DNA of 64,000 nucleotides from positions 1 through 64,000 of the forward strand of contig JAGUYK010000026.1 of the NCBI GenBank assembly GCA_020061355.1. Reading direction: 5' to 3'. This document shows, one piece after another, positions 52,226-62,084 of this stretch (position 1 is the first letter of the stretch; each line of letters begins with the position of its first letter). Origin of the DNA: Ignavibacteriales bacterium (lineage in GTDB: Bacteria > Bacteroidota > Ignavibacteria > Ignavibacteriales > Melioribacteraceae). The notes below the pieces were generated by a model that was not told where the DNA came from, made no database searches, and was given only the letters and a program-made list of their open reading frames with translations. The translations under genes and the position numbers were made by a program.

Positions 52226-53227
52226 TTAAAACTTGTAAGGAGGATAGAAAACTGCTCTCTCGGTTATGATTGCAGTTATTAAATCATTCGGTGTAATATC
52301 AAATGCCGGGCAATAAGCATCATAATCCGTTGATGTTATCTTAGTATCTTGAATCTCAAAAAGTTCTTTCCGATTCCTCAGTTCAATCTTTATTTCATTA
52401 CCAGTTTGTGATTTCTCATCAATAGATGTTGATGGTGCTGCAACATAAAACGGAATATTATGATGCTTGCATAATACCGCTAAGTTGTAAGTACCTATTT
52501 TATTAGCTGTATCACCATTTAAGACAATTCTGTCTGCCCCTGTAATCACCAGGTCAACTTCCCCCTCTTTCATAAGCATAGCAGCTGAAGAATCAGTGTT
52601 TATCACAAATGGTATTCCGGCTTTCTCTAATTCCCAGGCAGTTAACCTCGAACCTTGCAGTAAGGGTCTTGTCTCATCAACATAAACTAATTCAACAAGT
52701 CCCTGTTCAAATGCATGTTTTATAATATTAAGGGCCGTACCGTCACCGCCTGTTGCAAGCGCACCGGTATTGCAATGAGTAAGTACACGTGATTTCTTTG
52801 CAAAAACCTTTAATCCATTCTTTCCTATAAGATCGCACATTTCAATATCGTTGTTATGTATCTCAATTGCTTTCTTAATCAGTATTTTATAAATATTTTC
52901 ATCAGTCCGATGTTCATTAAAAACTTTTTTCATTTCATCAAGGGCATAAAAGAGATTAATTGCAGTAGGTCTGGTTCGCTTTAATCTTTCAAAAGCGTTC
53001 ATAAATATTTGTTGAAGATTTGATTTTGCATTTTTTACAGAAAGAGACAATCCATAAGCCGCTGCGATACCAATTGCTGGAGCTCCTCTCACTTCCAATC
53101 GTTCAATAGCTAATGCAACCCTTTCAAAGTCATCTGTAATAATGTACTCTTCTAAAAGAGGAAGTTTCGTTTGATCTATTATGTGAAGTTTATCTTCATT
53201 GAATTCTATTGCACGGATTGGATTCAT
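52226..53227 (-). CDS. mtnA: S-methyl-5-thioribose-1-phosphate isomerase
   Basis: A 333-residue MtnA from ATG 53227, 1 bp after the PfkB stop. An upstream TTG at 53260 would overlap the PfkB gene by 32 bases and is less likely. The fold of the eIF2B-like aldose-ketose isomerases is clear: RAIEFNEDKLHIIDQTKLP, LEVRGAPAIGIAAAYGLSL, the catalytic Cys in THCNTGALATGG near 159-170 and the Asp in VITGADRIVLNGD. It converts 5-methylthioribose-1-P to the ribulose form in methionine salvage. The paired kinase-family gene directly upstream suggests a role in nucleoside or thioribose phosphorylation. Other salvage genes (mtnB-E) are not in the window. Confidence 0.94.
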   Translation of the reverse strand: MNPIRAIEFNEDKLHIIDQTKLPLLEEYIITDDFERVALAIERLEVRGAPAIGIAAAYGLSLSVKNAKSNLQQIFMNAFERLKRTRPTAINLFYALDEMKKVFNEHRTDENIYKILIKKAIEIHNNDIEMCDLIGKNGLKVFAKKSRVLTHCNTGALATGGDGTALNIIKHAFEQGLVELVYVDETRPLLQGSRLTAWELEKAGIPFVINTDSSAAMLMKEGEVDLVITGADRIVLNGDTANKIGTYNLAVLCKHHNIPFYVAAPSTSIDEKSQTGNEIKIELRNRKELFEIQDTKITSTDYDAYCPAFDITPNDLITAIITERAVFYPPYKF

Positions 53228-53228
53228 C

Positions 53229-54137
53229 TTAATTAAAACTTGATAGTTCTCTAAATTCAATGAACCGATTATGGATCTCCAGATAACTTAAGTCTTCTAA
53301 TCCCTTAGTACTGAATTTTTCCACACAGAAGGATGCCATAACAGATCCATAGATTACAGCTCTTTTCAAATTATGGAAAGAGAAATCACGATTTTTGTGA
53401 AGGTATCCGGTAAATCCGCCTGCAAAAGCATCACCAGCACCTGTCGGATCGAATATATTTTCCATCGGATAAGCGGGCGCGGAAAAAACAGTATTGTTGC
53501 CAAATAGTAATGCGCCGTGTTCACCTTTCTTAATAATCAGGTATTCGGGACCCATACCGATGATTTTATGAGCGGATTTAATTAGATTGGGTTCATTGGA
53601 TAATAAGCGTGCTTCCGAATCGTTTATGATCAATACATTTACACGTTTTAATACTTTTAATAAATCATCCAATGCACCGTTGATCCAGAAATTCATTGTA
53701 TCGCATACTATAAATTTTGGTTCTTCAAGCTGATCGAGAACAGTTATTTGAAGTGAGGGAGCTATATTACCAAGAATAACAAAAGGACTTTTTTTGTTTC
53801 GCGCGGGGATATTCGGGTTGAACCGTTCAAACACATTTAAGTGAGTATAAAGTGAATCTCGAACATTTAGGTCGTAGTTATAACGGCACCCGTATCGAAA
53901 AGTTTTTGCACCTTCAACAATCTGTAATCCTTCAAGATCCACATTGTGATTTTCAAGCATCTTGATATGTTCTATACTGAAGTCATCACCCACAACACCA
54001 ACGATACTTACCGGACCCGTGAAGTAAGATGCGGCTAATGAAATATAAGTTGTCGAACCACCTAAAGCATTTTCAATTTTATCGAATGGCGTTTCGATAT
54101 CATCGAGACCGATTGAACCTACTACTAAAAGTCCCAA
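53229..54137 (-). CDS. PfkB-family carbohydrate/nucleoside kinase
   Basis: A 302-residue PfkB kinase starting at TTG 54137 (AAGGAA 8 bases upstream). The N-terminal GGSTTYISLAASYF near 28-41 corresponds to the substrate-binding strand, NDSEARLL near 170-177 is the central hinge and DPTGAGDAFAGGFTGYL near 231-247 is the C-terminal signature with the catalytic Asp. PfkB enzymes phosphorylate ribose, fructose, adenosine and other sugars. Next to mtnA, and 1 bp apart, it may act on 5-methylthioadenosine-derived or other ribosyl compounds. This is inference; no family marker picks adenosine kinase, ribokinase or MTR kinase decisively. MtnK-type kinases are not PfkB, so this would be a different solution. 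Confidence 0.85.
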   Translation of the reverse strand: MGLLVVGSIGLDDIETPFDKIENALGGSTTYISLAASYFTGPVSIVGVVGDDFSIEHIKMLENHNVDLEGLQIVEGAKTFRYGCRYNYDLNVRDSLYTHLNVFERFNPNIPARNKKSPFVILGNIAPSLQITVLDQLEEPKFIVCDTMNFWINGALDDLLKVLKRVNVLIINDSEARLLSNEPNLIKSAHKIIGMGPEYLIIKKGEHGALLFGNNTVFSAPAYPMENIFDPTGAGDAFAGGFTGYLHKNRDFSFHNLKRAVIYGSVMASFCVEKFSTKGLEDLSYLEIHNRFIEFRELSSFN

Positions 54138-54196
54138 GTATTATTCCTTATGATTTATGGTGACTAATATATAAAAAAGAGACTGATTTTTTTCTT

Positions 54197-54661
54197 TTAC
54201 CCAAATTTAATTTCATTAAAATAGAGGGTATTCATTTCTAATGTAAAATATTGATAAATAGTATCGACAGAAGTTCTTTGACCATTCCAAGCAAGCATTT
54301 TTTTTGCTTCATCTTTTTTGACCCACTTAAATTCGGAATGTTCGGAGGATATTATTATAGCATCATTATTTTTAACTAAAGCAGCAAATACCGGTATCAT
54401 TATAATCATATCTTTTTCAGGTGAGTAAAAAGAATTAACAGTAGGCACGACCCATAATTTTTGTGGTTGTAAACCTGTTTCCTCTCTTATCTCTCTTAAT
54501 GCTGTATCAAAGGCTTTTTCATCTTCATCTATGGCACCTGTAACCATCTGCCATATTCCGGGATAATTTTCATTATCACCTCTTTTTAATAGTAAAAACT
54601 CGAGATCATTTTCAACTTTTCTGAAAACATGTGCTTCAACTAGACTTGATGATACCTTCAC
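54197..54661 (-). CDS. NUDIX hydrolase
   Basis: A 154-residue NUDIX protein from GTG 54661 with AAAAGGAG four bases upstream. The Nudix box is complete: GAIDEDEKAFDTALREIREETGL near 43-65, matching Gx5Ex7REUxEExGU, with metal-binding Glu residues in REIREE. Neighbouring residues (VWVVPTVNSFYSPE-like in the following strand) resemble the NudB/dATP pyrophosphatase group, but the substrate (dihydroneopterin triphosphate, dATP or others) is not determinable. It is 39 bp downstream of the large outer-membrane protein gene and 59 bp before the PfkB gene. Confidence 0.92.
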   Translation of the reverse strand: MKVSSSLVEAHVFRKVENDLEFLLLKRGDNENYPGIWQMVTGAIDEDEKAFDTALREIREETGLQPQKLWVVPTVNSFYSPEKDMIIMIPVFAALVKNNDAIIISSEHSEFKWVKKDEAKKMLAWNGQRTSVDTIYQYFTLEMNTLYFNEIKFG

Positions 54662-54700
54662 AAAACTCCTTTTATCAATTCTATTTCTTAATACTCGTTA

Positions 54701-57700
54701 CTAAAAATAAGCTCTTGCCTCTGCCCGCATTGTGTGAATAACCCTTCCGCCGCCCTGAAGTCTTCCATCATAACTAAAAGATGTTTGAACATAGCTGGCA
54801 ATTCTGTAATCGAAAAATACTCTCCAAAAATAATTCTTACCAATAACATTTCCTCGGGTGATTTCAAACGGAATATTTACGGTTAATGTATTCGATAATA
54901 ACTCTGTTCTCTCAGCCTCCAACCGTAATCGCCCTATATTAGCAATCGAATAGGCCATTCTGATTATCACAGAATTTAGATCGACTATTGTTTTATTCAC
55001 CGGTAAATAATCTTCGCTACGACCGACCTGAATCTTTAAACCGGCTTCAATGTTATTTACAGGACGATATGAAAATTCAGTTGTAATATCGTTCCTGTTT
55101 ACTTCCCTTGCACGGTTTGTTGATGGAGGTGAATCAAGATTATCGATTTGATTAGTGAATTCGGTTTGATTGTTAATTTCACTTATCATCTTAAAACGAA
55201 ATCTTAAGCTCCTCTCACGAAAAAAACCTCTTTCAACTCCTCCGGCATATTGATTTAGATTCCTACGCTGTAAATACCTTAGCCTAACAGAGAATTCATT
55301 ACTGAATTGTAATATATTAATATCATGCTGGAATAATTGAGAACCTCGAATAGTCGTTGAATCATTTAGATAATTCGACAACTGCATCAAATAAATCTTA
55401 CTTGTTTCAGATTGCTTGCTATTCTCCTCGATACGCCAGAATGTTTCTGTTGATATTGATTTTAATGCAGATGATAATAAATCGTTTCCAGAAATAATTT
55501 TGTTGAAATCAATTTTCCACCTGGTATTGTACTTCAAATCGATTACAGGGAATAACTGATCAGTTGGAATTGTTACAATTATGTATTCACCATCATATGA
55601 AGTTAGCTGAAATTCATTTTCTTCAGGAATACCATTGTTATTAATATCGCCAAGATAAATGTAACTTCCAGTTCCTTTGGGAACTTTAATAAAGATTTTC
55701 TCGAGTCTGGCAGATTGTTCTGTAGATGCCTGGTAAAATAATTCACCAAGTAAAAAACTATTCCAGAAATTAAACCTGTTCTGAGAAAGAAATAGAATTG
55801 TTTCGTTATTTGAATAACCAATCTGTTTAAATTCTTCAGTGTATGTTTTTTTTCTGAATGTAATATTAAGTGATGATGTAATCTCTTTTATCCCTTTATA
55901 AGTTGCCTGTATATTCCGAGTAGTTGCTTGTGATTGCAAAAGTAATTTTTGATGAATTGGGAATGATTCTTCCCTGTAAGAATAACCGGCTTTTATATTA
56001 AACGAATTGCCTGCTTCTAATTCAACAAAAGGAGCAGCTTCCATATATTTAAGACTGGTTACCAGAAGCGAATCCTTTTTCAAATCCTCTTTGTTCTCAT
56101 ATGTAAAATCGATCCCCGGTTTAATAAATCCTAATGAATAAAATGCTTTCCCATTCTGGCGGTTCCATATCGTTGTAATATTATTATTCTTTGAAGAAAC
56201 AAAATCTAAATTGTAATCGAACTGATAATTCTGCTGGTCAAGAAATTTTAGGATGGAATTAAATCTATTGGAACTGAACTGATCTCCCTGTTTAACGTAT
56301 CCATATTTTGATATAATTGAAAACTGATTTGAAGGGAATAGATCGAGATTAATTTCTCTAAGTGTCTGGTCGTTTTTTTCGATATCACTTAAATTATAAT
56401 AGCGATTAAACTCAACAGCATCAATTCTATCAAGTGTAGAATATTTTCCCTGAATGAACCGATCTTTAAGACTGAATCCAATTTTCCCTAAGGATAATTT
56501 TCCAATTTCAACCTCTCGAGGTTCAATTGTCAATTGTAATTTCCTCGCATATCCTATATTATCAGCATCATCAATTTCAGAAAAACGGTTCCTGTTCCAG
56601 GAACTTCCCGATAATTCTGCAATCAGGTATATACCTTTTGTAACATTAGCTTGAAGGGAAAATGAACCGACTTGTTTTAATTCTGGAAGAGGTAAAAATA
56701 TAACCGGAAGATAAGAACCATTACCTATACCTACGAATTTATATTTACCCAAACTTTCTTTCTGGTAATCTCCACTCCCCTTTCCTACAAAACTAAAAGT
56801 AACATTGTAAATCGAATTAAGATTACCCGGTAAATAGAGATAATACGAAAATGCTTGAGAATTAATGGTTGTATCAACCTTTGAATAGATCCCGATAATT
56901 CTTCCTAACGAATCGGGCTGTGCAATCGACACTCCCGGACGTGATGCCGCATTTCTGTTGTTTCCGGAATTACGAAGGAGTTCAAGATCAGATTCCGAAA
57001 AGTTAAATTCTATCGGATTATTTTCATCATCACCTTCGCGATAATAACTGAAACCAAAATTTAGTTTATCGGATAGGAGCTTTGTAGAATAATTAGCACC
57101 TAAAAAATTCCTCCGATATTTCAGATCGGTGTATTCAAAATCAATTGAAATTCGACTTGCAGAAGTAATTAACCTTTTAGGAGTAAACACTACTTCAGAA
57201 TTAGAGTAGTCGATTATATAGTCATTGTTCTCACCGCGTTTTAAGATCTCTCCATCAAGAAATACTTTTTCGCTCCCTGCAATTACAATTATTTCCCTCT
57301 CGTTATTAACTCCAAATAAGCGGTAAGGACCCTGGTTACCGTCCTGTCCATTAAATTGATTTGTGTTAAACTTACCGCGGGAGCCGGCTATTGCAATGAT
57401 ACCTTTGTGATTATCAAATAAGAATTCTCCTTTTAGTCCTTGCAATTTTCGTGTCACACTGGAGAATTCACCCGTTATTTCATTAAGTTCATAATCACCA
57501 AAAGTTCCGATCGCATTTTTGTGTTTTACTTCAATAAATACTTTGTCTATTTCTTCTAATGTTTCTGTGTTGCCCTCAGGTTGTATAGGAGTATTTTCAT
57601 CCGATAAAGCTGCTACTATTTCAAGATCATCCGAGAGTCGGCCCGATAGCTGCAATCGTAATCCGCTATTCAGCTGGAAATCACGGTTAGATCCTACAGT

Positions 57701-58162
57701 GAAACCTCTAATAAGTGCACCGCTCTTTTGAATGTTCTTACCGAATATTGATTCTGTTGTCAGCTGTGATCTTTCGCTCGTTGAAATCCGCATTGTGTCT
57801 AAAAGTAAATCATCGTAAACTACAATTAAGCTCCGTTTTTTGTATTCGGGTTTTAGGTTTACTTTTACACTTTTGTATGATATAGAGATTAAATCGTTAC
57901 CTATATAGTGAATCGAATTGAGTAATGAAAAAATACCCTTTTCGTAACTAATGGAATAATAATTGCGAGAGACCTGTTTTCCGTTAAGTATAATTATTTC
58001 TGAGAATGGAATAATATTCAGACTGGATATTTTATACATGTTATCCGGCTCAACTCTGAAAGTGTCTATTACCGATACCATACTATTTTGTTGAGCTATT
58101 ACAGGTAATGTTATAGCAGATATAATGAAAAGTAATATTAAACTGAATAAAATCTTTTTCAA
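54701..58162 (-). CDS. Large outer-membrane beta-barrel protein of unknown function
   Basis: A 1153-residue protein starting at TTG 58162 with a poor ribosome-binding site. A signal peptide covers about 1-23 (ending LPVIAQ). The N-terminal 130 residues are a beta-rich soluble region. From about 145 there are regular amphipathic strands (GALIRGFTVGSNRDFQLNSG, LRLQLSGRLSDDLEIVAAL, FGDYELNEITGEFSSVTRKL) and it ends with a barrel-like aromatic strand (MRAEARAYF). EKVFLDGEILKRGENNDYII and VVFTPKRLITSASRISIDFEY resemble, only by eye, segments known from SprA-type gliding/T9SS proteins. Function unknown; a surface or secretion role is possible. Probably co-transcribed with the NUDIX gene. Confidence 0.7.
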   Translation of the reverse strand: MKKILFSLILLFIISAITLPVIAQQNSMVSVIDTFRVEPDNMYKISSLNIIPFSEIIILNGKQVSRNYYSISYEKGIFSLLNSIHYIGNDLISISYKSVKVNLKPEYKKRSLIVVYDDLLLDTMRISTSERSQLTTESIFGKNIQKSGALIRGFTVGSNRDFQLNSGLRLQLSGRLSDDLEIVAALSDENTPIQPEGNTETLEEIDKVFIEVKHKNAIGTFGDYELNEITGEFSSVTRKLQGLKGEFLFDNHKGIIAIAGSRGKFNTNQFNGQDGNQGPYRLFGVNNEREIIVIAGSEKVFLDGEILKRGENNDYIIDYSNSEVVFTPKRLITSASRISIDFEYTDLKYRRNFLGANYSTKLLSDKLNFGFSYYREGDDENNPIEFNFSESDLELLRNSGNNRNAASRPGVSIAQPDSLGRIIGIYSKVDTTINSQAFSYYLYLPGNLNSIYNVTFSFVGKGSGDYQKESLGKYKFVGIGNGSYLPVIFLPLPELKQVGSFSLQANVTKGIYLIAELSGSSWNRNRFSEIDDADNIGYARKLQLTIEPREVEIGKLSLGKIGFSLKDRFIQGKYSTLDRIDAVEFNRYYNLSDIEKNDQTLREINLDLFPSNQFSIISKYGYVKQGDQFSSNRFNSILKFLDQQNYQFDYNLDFVSSKNNNITTIWNRQNGKAFYSLGFIKPGIDFTYENKEDLKKDSLLVTSLKYMEAAPFVELEAGNSFNIKAGYSYREESFPIHQKLLLQSQATTRNIQATYKGIKEITSSLNITFRKKTYTEEFKQIGYSNNETILFLSQNRFNFWNSFLLGELFYQASTEQSARLEKIFIKVPKGTGSYIYLGDINNNGIPEENEFQLTSYDGEYIIVTIPTDQLFPVIDLKYNTRWKIDFNKIISGNDLLSSALKSISTETFWRIEENSKQSETSKIYLMQLSNYLNDSTTIRGSQLFQHDINILQFSNEFSVRLRYLQRRNLNQYAGGVERGFFRERSLRFRFKMISEINNQTEFTNQIDNLDSPPSTNRAREVNRNDITTEFSYRPVNNIEAGLKIQVGRSEDYLPVNKTIVDLNSVIIRMAYSIANIGRLRLEAERTELLSNTLTVNIPFEITRGNVIGKNYFWRVFFDYRIASYVQTSFSYDGRLQGGGRVIHTMRAEARAYF

Positions 58163-58239
58163 TTAGATGTTTAGGATATTCTGTAAAATAAATCTATACC
58201 TAAACTACCTCTCTTTCAAGTTGATAACAAAAGGATAAT

Positions 58240-59469
58240 TTATTCGTATCGCAAAGCTTCGATAGGATCAAGATTAGCAGCTTTATATGCAGGATAAACT
58301 CCAAATACAATTCCGACAAAAGATGTAACCAGTAAACCAATAAAAATCCATTCAACCGGCAGCACTACCGATACTCCAATTGTAACGGCAACCAGATTGC
58401 CGCCAATTAATCCGATTAGAATACCAATTAGACCGCCGAACCAGCTTAATGCAACAGCTTCAATTATGAACTGAGCAAGAATATTTTTTTTCTTGGCACC
58501 AATAGCTTTTCTAACACCAATTTCTCTTGTTCGTTCGGTAACACTTACAAGCATAATATTCATAATACCTATTCCGGCTGCGAGAAGTGCAATAAATGCG
58601 ATGACTCCTGCACCCAGCTTGAAATATTTAGTAATGTCATTGAATTGTTCAATCAATTGTTCGTTTGTCACAATTTCAAAATCATTTTCCATACCGATCG
58701 GAACTTTTCTAATTTTTCTCATTGCACCAATTACTTCGTCCATTGTTTCGGAAATTAATTCCTTATTCCTTGCCATAATAAAAAATACAGCGCTGCGCTG
58801 ACTACCAAAATGCTTTTCAAATATAGATAATGGAACACAAATAAAATTATCCTGGGACTGCCCTAAAATACTTCCCCTTTTTTCAAATACGCCAATAATT
58901 TCGTAACTGAACTTATCAATTCTTATAGTACGACCTATTGGATCCACACTTTTGAAAAGTTTGTCAACAACATCAGTACCGACTACAGCAACTGGTCTTG
59001 AGTAATCATTATCTGATTTTGAAAAATTTCTTCCTTCTCCAATTTTTAAATCAAGTGCTATAAAGTAATCGAAATTAACTCCTGCAACGGCAACACTTGG
59101 ATTGGTTTTTTCATTACCGTATTTAATTGTCTTACCTCCGGTTTGAAGTCCGATTCCGACAGCGCTTGGTAGAGAAGTCATTTCGCGAAGTTTTTCACCA
59201 TCTTTAACTTCTAAATCTTGTCTGTTCCTTTGTTCTCGCGGACGATGTGGACCTCCCATTCTTATTGCCGGCCATTTCTGAACTATAAAATTACTTGTAC
59301 CGAGGGAGTTAAAAGTATTCTCTACGCTCTGCTGGATAGCACTTATGGCAGTCATAACAATTATTATTGAAAATAGCCCGACAGCAATTCCCAATAAAGT
59401 AAGTATTGAGCGGAGTTTACTTCCTCTAATCGAATTGAATGCCAGTTTTATACTTTCAAAAAAAAGCAT
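58240..59469 (-). CDS. MacB/FtsX-type ABC permease, B-type copy 2
   Basis: A 409-residue permease. One N-terminal helix at about 20-42 (LRSILTLLGIAVGLFSIIIV) is followed by a periplasmic domain of about 220 residues (MacB_PCD-like, with VAVVGTDVVDKLF and KIGEGRNFSKSDND) and three C-terminal helices at about 285-307, 338-358 and 371-395. It ends PAYKAANLDPIEALRYE, the conserved tail. It shares the FSII...IQQSVE plan with the gene at 60852-62084 (B-type). Starts overlap by one base (TAATG) with the A-type copy 2. Such permeases with an ATPase extrude lipoproteins, peptides or toxins. Last gene of the unit. Confidence 0.88.
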   Translation of the reverse strand: MLFFESIKLAFNSIRGSKLRSILTLLGIAVGLFSIIIVMTAISAIQQSVENTFNSLGTSNFIVQKWPAIRMGGPHRPREQRNRQDLEVKDGEKLREMTSLPSAVGIGLQTGGKTIKYGNEKTNPSVAVAGVNFDYFIALDLKIGEGRNFSKSDNDYSRPVAVVGTDVVDKLFKSVDPIGRTIRIDKFSYEIIGVFEKRGSILGQSQDNFICVPLSIFEKHFGSQRSAVFFIMARNKELISETMDEVIGAMRKIRKVPIGMENDFEIVTNEQLIEQFNDITKYFKLGAGVIAFIALLAAGIGIMNIMLVSVTERTREIGVRKAIGAKKKNILAQFIIEAVALSWFGGLIGILIGLIGGNLVAVTIGVSVVLPVEWIFIGLLVTSFVGIVFGVYPAYKAANLDPIEALRYE

Positions 59470-60710
59470 TATTCATACCTCAATGCGTCAACCGGGTTTA
59501 AGTGTGAGGCTTTCCATGCCGGTAAAAATCCAGAAATAAGTCCAACTAAAATTGAAATTATCAGCGCTAACACAACAACCCCTAAAGGCATTGATGTTGG
59601 TAAGAACTGATTGATGATTAAACTTAAAGGGAATGAAATCATTAGCCCTATAATTCCACCAATCAAACAGATTAAAGCAGATTCAGTTAAAAATTGTAAT
59701 AATATCGACCACGTTTTTGCCCCAATAGCTTTCCGAATACCAATTTCCTTTGTCCTTTCTGTTACTGAAACAAACATAATATTCATAATACCAATAGCAC
59801 CTACGAAAAGTGAGAGAGCAGTTATAACAATTCCGGCAAGTGCAATAATTCCTATAGTCTGATCATACATCTGTTTAAATGCTTCCTGTTGATTTACAGC
59901 AAAGTCATCTGGTTTACCATACGGAACTTTGCGAATAATACGCATTGCAGCAATAATTTCAGCCTTAGAATCTTCAAGTCTAGCGGTGTCTCCTACTTTA
60001 ACGTCAATCCTTAATCTTCCACGTGATTCTCCAGCAAGGGATTCAAAAGCTTTTATCGGCATAATTATCATTCCGTCCATACTAAAAGATCCAAGGAACC
60101 CACTTCCCTGTTTTGTCATCACACCAAGCACTTTGAAAGGAACATTATTTATTCTTATTTCTTTGTTAACCGGACTTTCATTTGGAAATAATTCTTTAAC
60201 GATGTCCTGTCCAATCATACAAACTTTTCTTGCAGCTTTAACATCCATCTCAGACATAAACCTACCCTCTTCCAATTCAATCTGACTGGTTTTTTGGAAC
60301 TCTTCCGTAGTACCATATACTGCTGTGGAGATAACTGAATTTTCTTTCCGTTTTACATTCATACCAAATGTTGATTTGGTTGGCGCTATCGCTTCATGAA
60401 TTGTGAGCATATCTTTTAGTCTTTCATATTGATCCATCGTAATATCTTTTCTATTTCGATACTGACTCCAATCTCCCATTGCAAACCAGGGAGTTTTGCT
60501 AACATATAATACATCACTTCCAAGAGTAGAAATTGAGGATAAGAATGCTTCACGTAATCCAACCATTGCGGTTGCCATAGTAGTAACAGCAACAATTCCG
60601 ATTATGATTCCTAAAGTAGTAAGAGCAGACCTAAGTTTATTAACGCGAATTGCTCTTGAAGCGATGGTAAATATTTCTAAAAATTCAATAAAGAATAGTT
60701 TCATTGGCAA
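59469..60710 (-). CDS. MacB/FtsX-type ABC permease, A-type copy 2
   Basis: A 413-residue permease from TTG 60710 (AGGA 8 bases upstream; ATG 60704 is the alternative). Topology is one helix at about 24-48 (LRSALTTLGIIIGIVAVTTM), a periplasmic domain to about 275 and three helices at 283-308, 335-358 and 367-393. It ends PAWKASHLNPVDALRYE. It is most similar in plan to 62084-63322 (shared KVRAILTTIGIVIG/KLRSALTTLGIIIG, QTIGIIALAGIVITALSLFVGAIG). So the A-B pair is duplicated. 141 bp separate it from the preceding B-type copy 1. Confidence 0.88.
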   Translation of the reverse strand: MPMKLFFIEFLEIFTIASRAIRVNKLRSALTTLGIIIGIVAVTTMATAMVGLREAFLSSISTLGSDVLYVSKTPWFAMGDWSQYRNRKDITMDQYERLKDMLTIHEAIAPTKSTFGMNVKRKENSVISTAVYGTTEEFQKTSQIELEEGRFMSEMDVKAARKVCMIGQDIVKELFPNESPVNKEIRINNVPFKVLGVMTKQGSGFLGSFSMDGMIIMPIKAFESLAGESRGRLRIDVKVGDTARLEDSKAEIIAAMRIIRKVPYGKPDDFAVNQQEAFKQMYDQTIGIIALAGIVITALSLFVGAIGIMNIMFVSVTERTKEIGIRKAIGAKTWSILLQFLTESALICLIGGIIGLMISFPLSLIINQFLPTSMPLGVVVLALIISILVGLISGFLPAWKASHLNPVDALRYE

Positions 60711-60851
60711 TTATTTTTTCCTAATAGAAATATATATGAGTTTGAAATAATAAAAAAGGTTATAATAGTAAAAAATACTTTAGTCCATTAAATAGACTTG
60801 TAAGGTAAGAGTCACTGTGAATTGCAGGTCATACTTCAATAATTATTAAAA

Positions 60852-62084
60852 TTATTCATACCTAAGTGCTTCAATAGGATCGAGATTTGCAGCTTTATAA
60901 GCGGGATATGTCCCAAAACTAACACCAATTAGAATACACAAGAACACACCAATTAAAACCCAGTCAATAGGAATTACTGCGGTAGCGTTTAAGAACGAAC
61001 CTGCTAAATTGCCTACTAAAATCCCAAGGAAGATTCCTACAACGCCTCCTATCAGACTTAGAGTAATAGCTTCTACAATAAATTGAATTAGAATATTTCT
61101 TCTTTTTGCACCAATTGCCTTTCTAATTCCAATTTCACGTGTTCGCTCTGTTACAGAAACGAGCATTATGTTCATTATACCAACACCTGCGGCTAATAAC
61201 GCAATTGCAGCAATAACGATAGAACCGATTCTTACACCGGCAGTAATATCATTTATTCTTGTAAGAACCTGTTCGTTTGACCAAATATCAAAATCATTTT
61301 CCTGTCCCGGCCCAATCTTCCGGATAGTTCTGAAATAACCTTCCGAAATTTCTATCAAGTCGTTGTACGCTTCTTTATCATGTGACATAACTGTGATATT
61401 AATTGAACGTGATCTTTTGCCATACATGGATTGATATGTTGTTAATGGCATCAAGGCAAAATTATCCTGACTTTGACCAAAAACATCTCCTTGAGATTCA
61501 AGAATACCTATTACCCGTAATTTATATCCGTCAATCGTAACAACCTGGTTAAGTGCACTATAATTCGGAAATAACTTTTTTGCAACATCCGGTCCCAGCA
61601 CAATCAGTTTGGAATAACTTTGAACATCTTTTTCATTAAATGCTCTGCCATCTTCAACCGACCATTTGTTATTAGGGAAAGCTTCGGGTGTACAACCTGA
61701 AACTTGTACGTTCGGGTTTGTTTCTCTGTTGCCGACTTTAATTATTTTACCAAAACCCCATTGCTCGGCACCAACTGATTTTGCTTCTACAAGTTTATCC
61801 TTCAAAAGATAAAATTGTTCAAGTGTAATATCAGGGCGATTTCTATACTTTGCGTTTGCACCCGGACCTCCTGTTTGAACAGCGGGAAATTTCTGAATTT
61901 GAAAAGTGTTCTGTCCTAACTGTGAAACCCCCTTCTCAATACTTGTCTGAAGCATTTCTATAACAGTACTAATTGCAATAATTGAAAATATTCCAACGAT
62001 AATTCCAACAATCGTCAAAGACGACATTAACTTATTTGCATGTAGAGAAGAAAAAGCAACTTTAATAATTTCAATAATTTTCAT
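60852..62084 (-). CDS. MacB/FtsX-type ABC permease, B-type copy 1
   Basis: A 410-residue permease. The N-terminal helix lies at about 18-40 (LMSSLTIVGIIVGIFSIIAI), then a periplasmic domain with a MacB-like fold (KLIVLGPDVAKKLFPNYSAL), then helices at about 283-308, 338-360 and 375-398. The tail is PAYKAANLDPIEALRYE, nearly the same as in copy 2. It overlaps the A-type copy 1 stop by one base (TAATG-like overlap at 62084), so translation is coupled. It is the second permease of the first A-B pair. Confidence 0.88.
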   Translation of the reverse strand: MKIIEIIKVAFSSLHANKLMSSLTIVGIIVGIFSIIAISTVIEMLQTSIEKGVSQLGQNTFQIQKFPAVQTGGPGANAKYRNRPDITLEQFYLLKDKLVEAKSVGAEQWGFGKIIKVGNRETNPNVQVSGCTPEAFPNNKWSVEDGRAFNEKDVQSYSKLIVLGPDVAKKLFPNYSALNQVVTIDGYKLRVIGILESQGDVFGQSQDNFALMPLTTYQSMYGKRSRSINITVMSHDKEAYNDLIEISEGYFRTIRKIGPGQENDFDIWSNEQVLTRINDITAGVRIGSIVIAAIALLAAGVGIMNIMLVSVTERTREIGIRKAIGAKRRNILIQFIVEAITLSLIGGVVGIFLGILVGNLAGSFLNATAVIPIDWVLIGVFLCILIGVSFGTYPAYKAANLDPIEALRYE

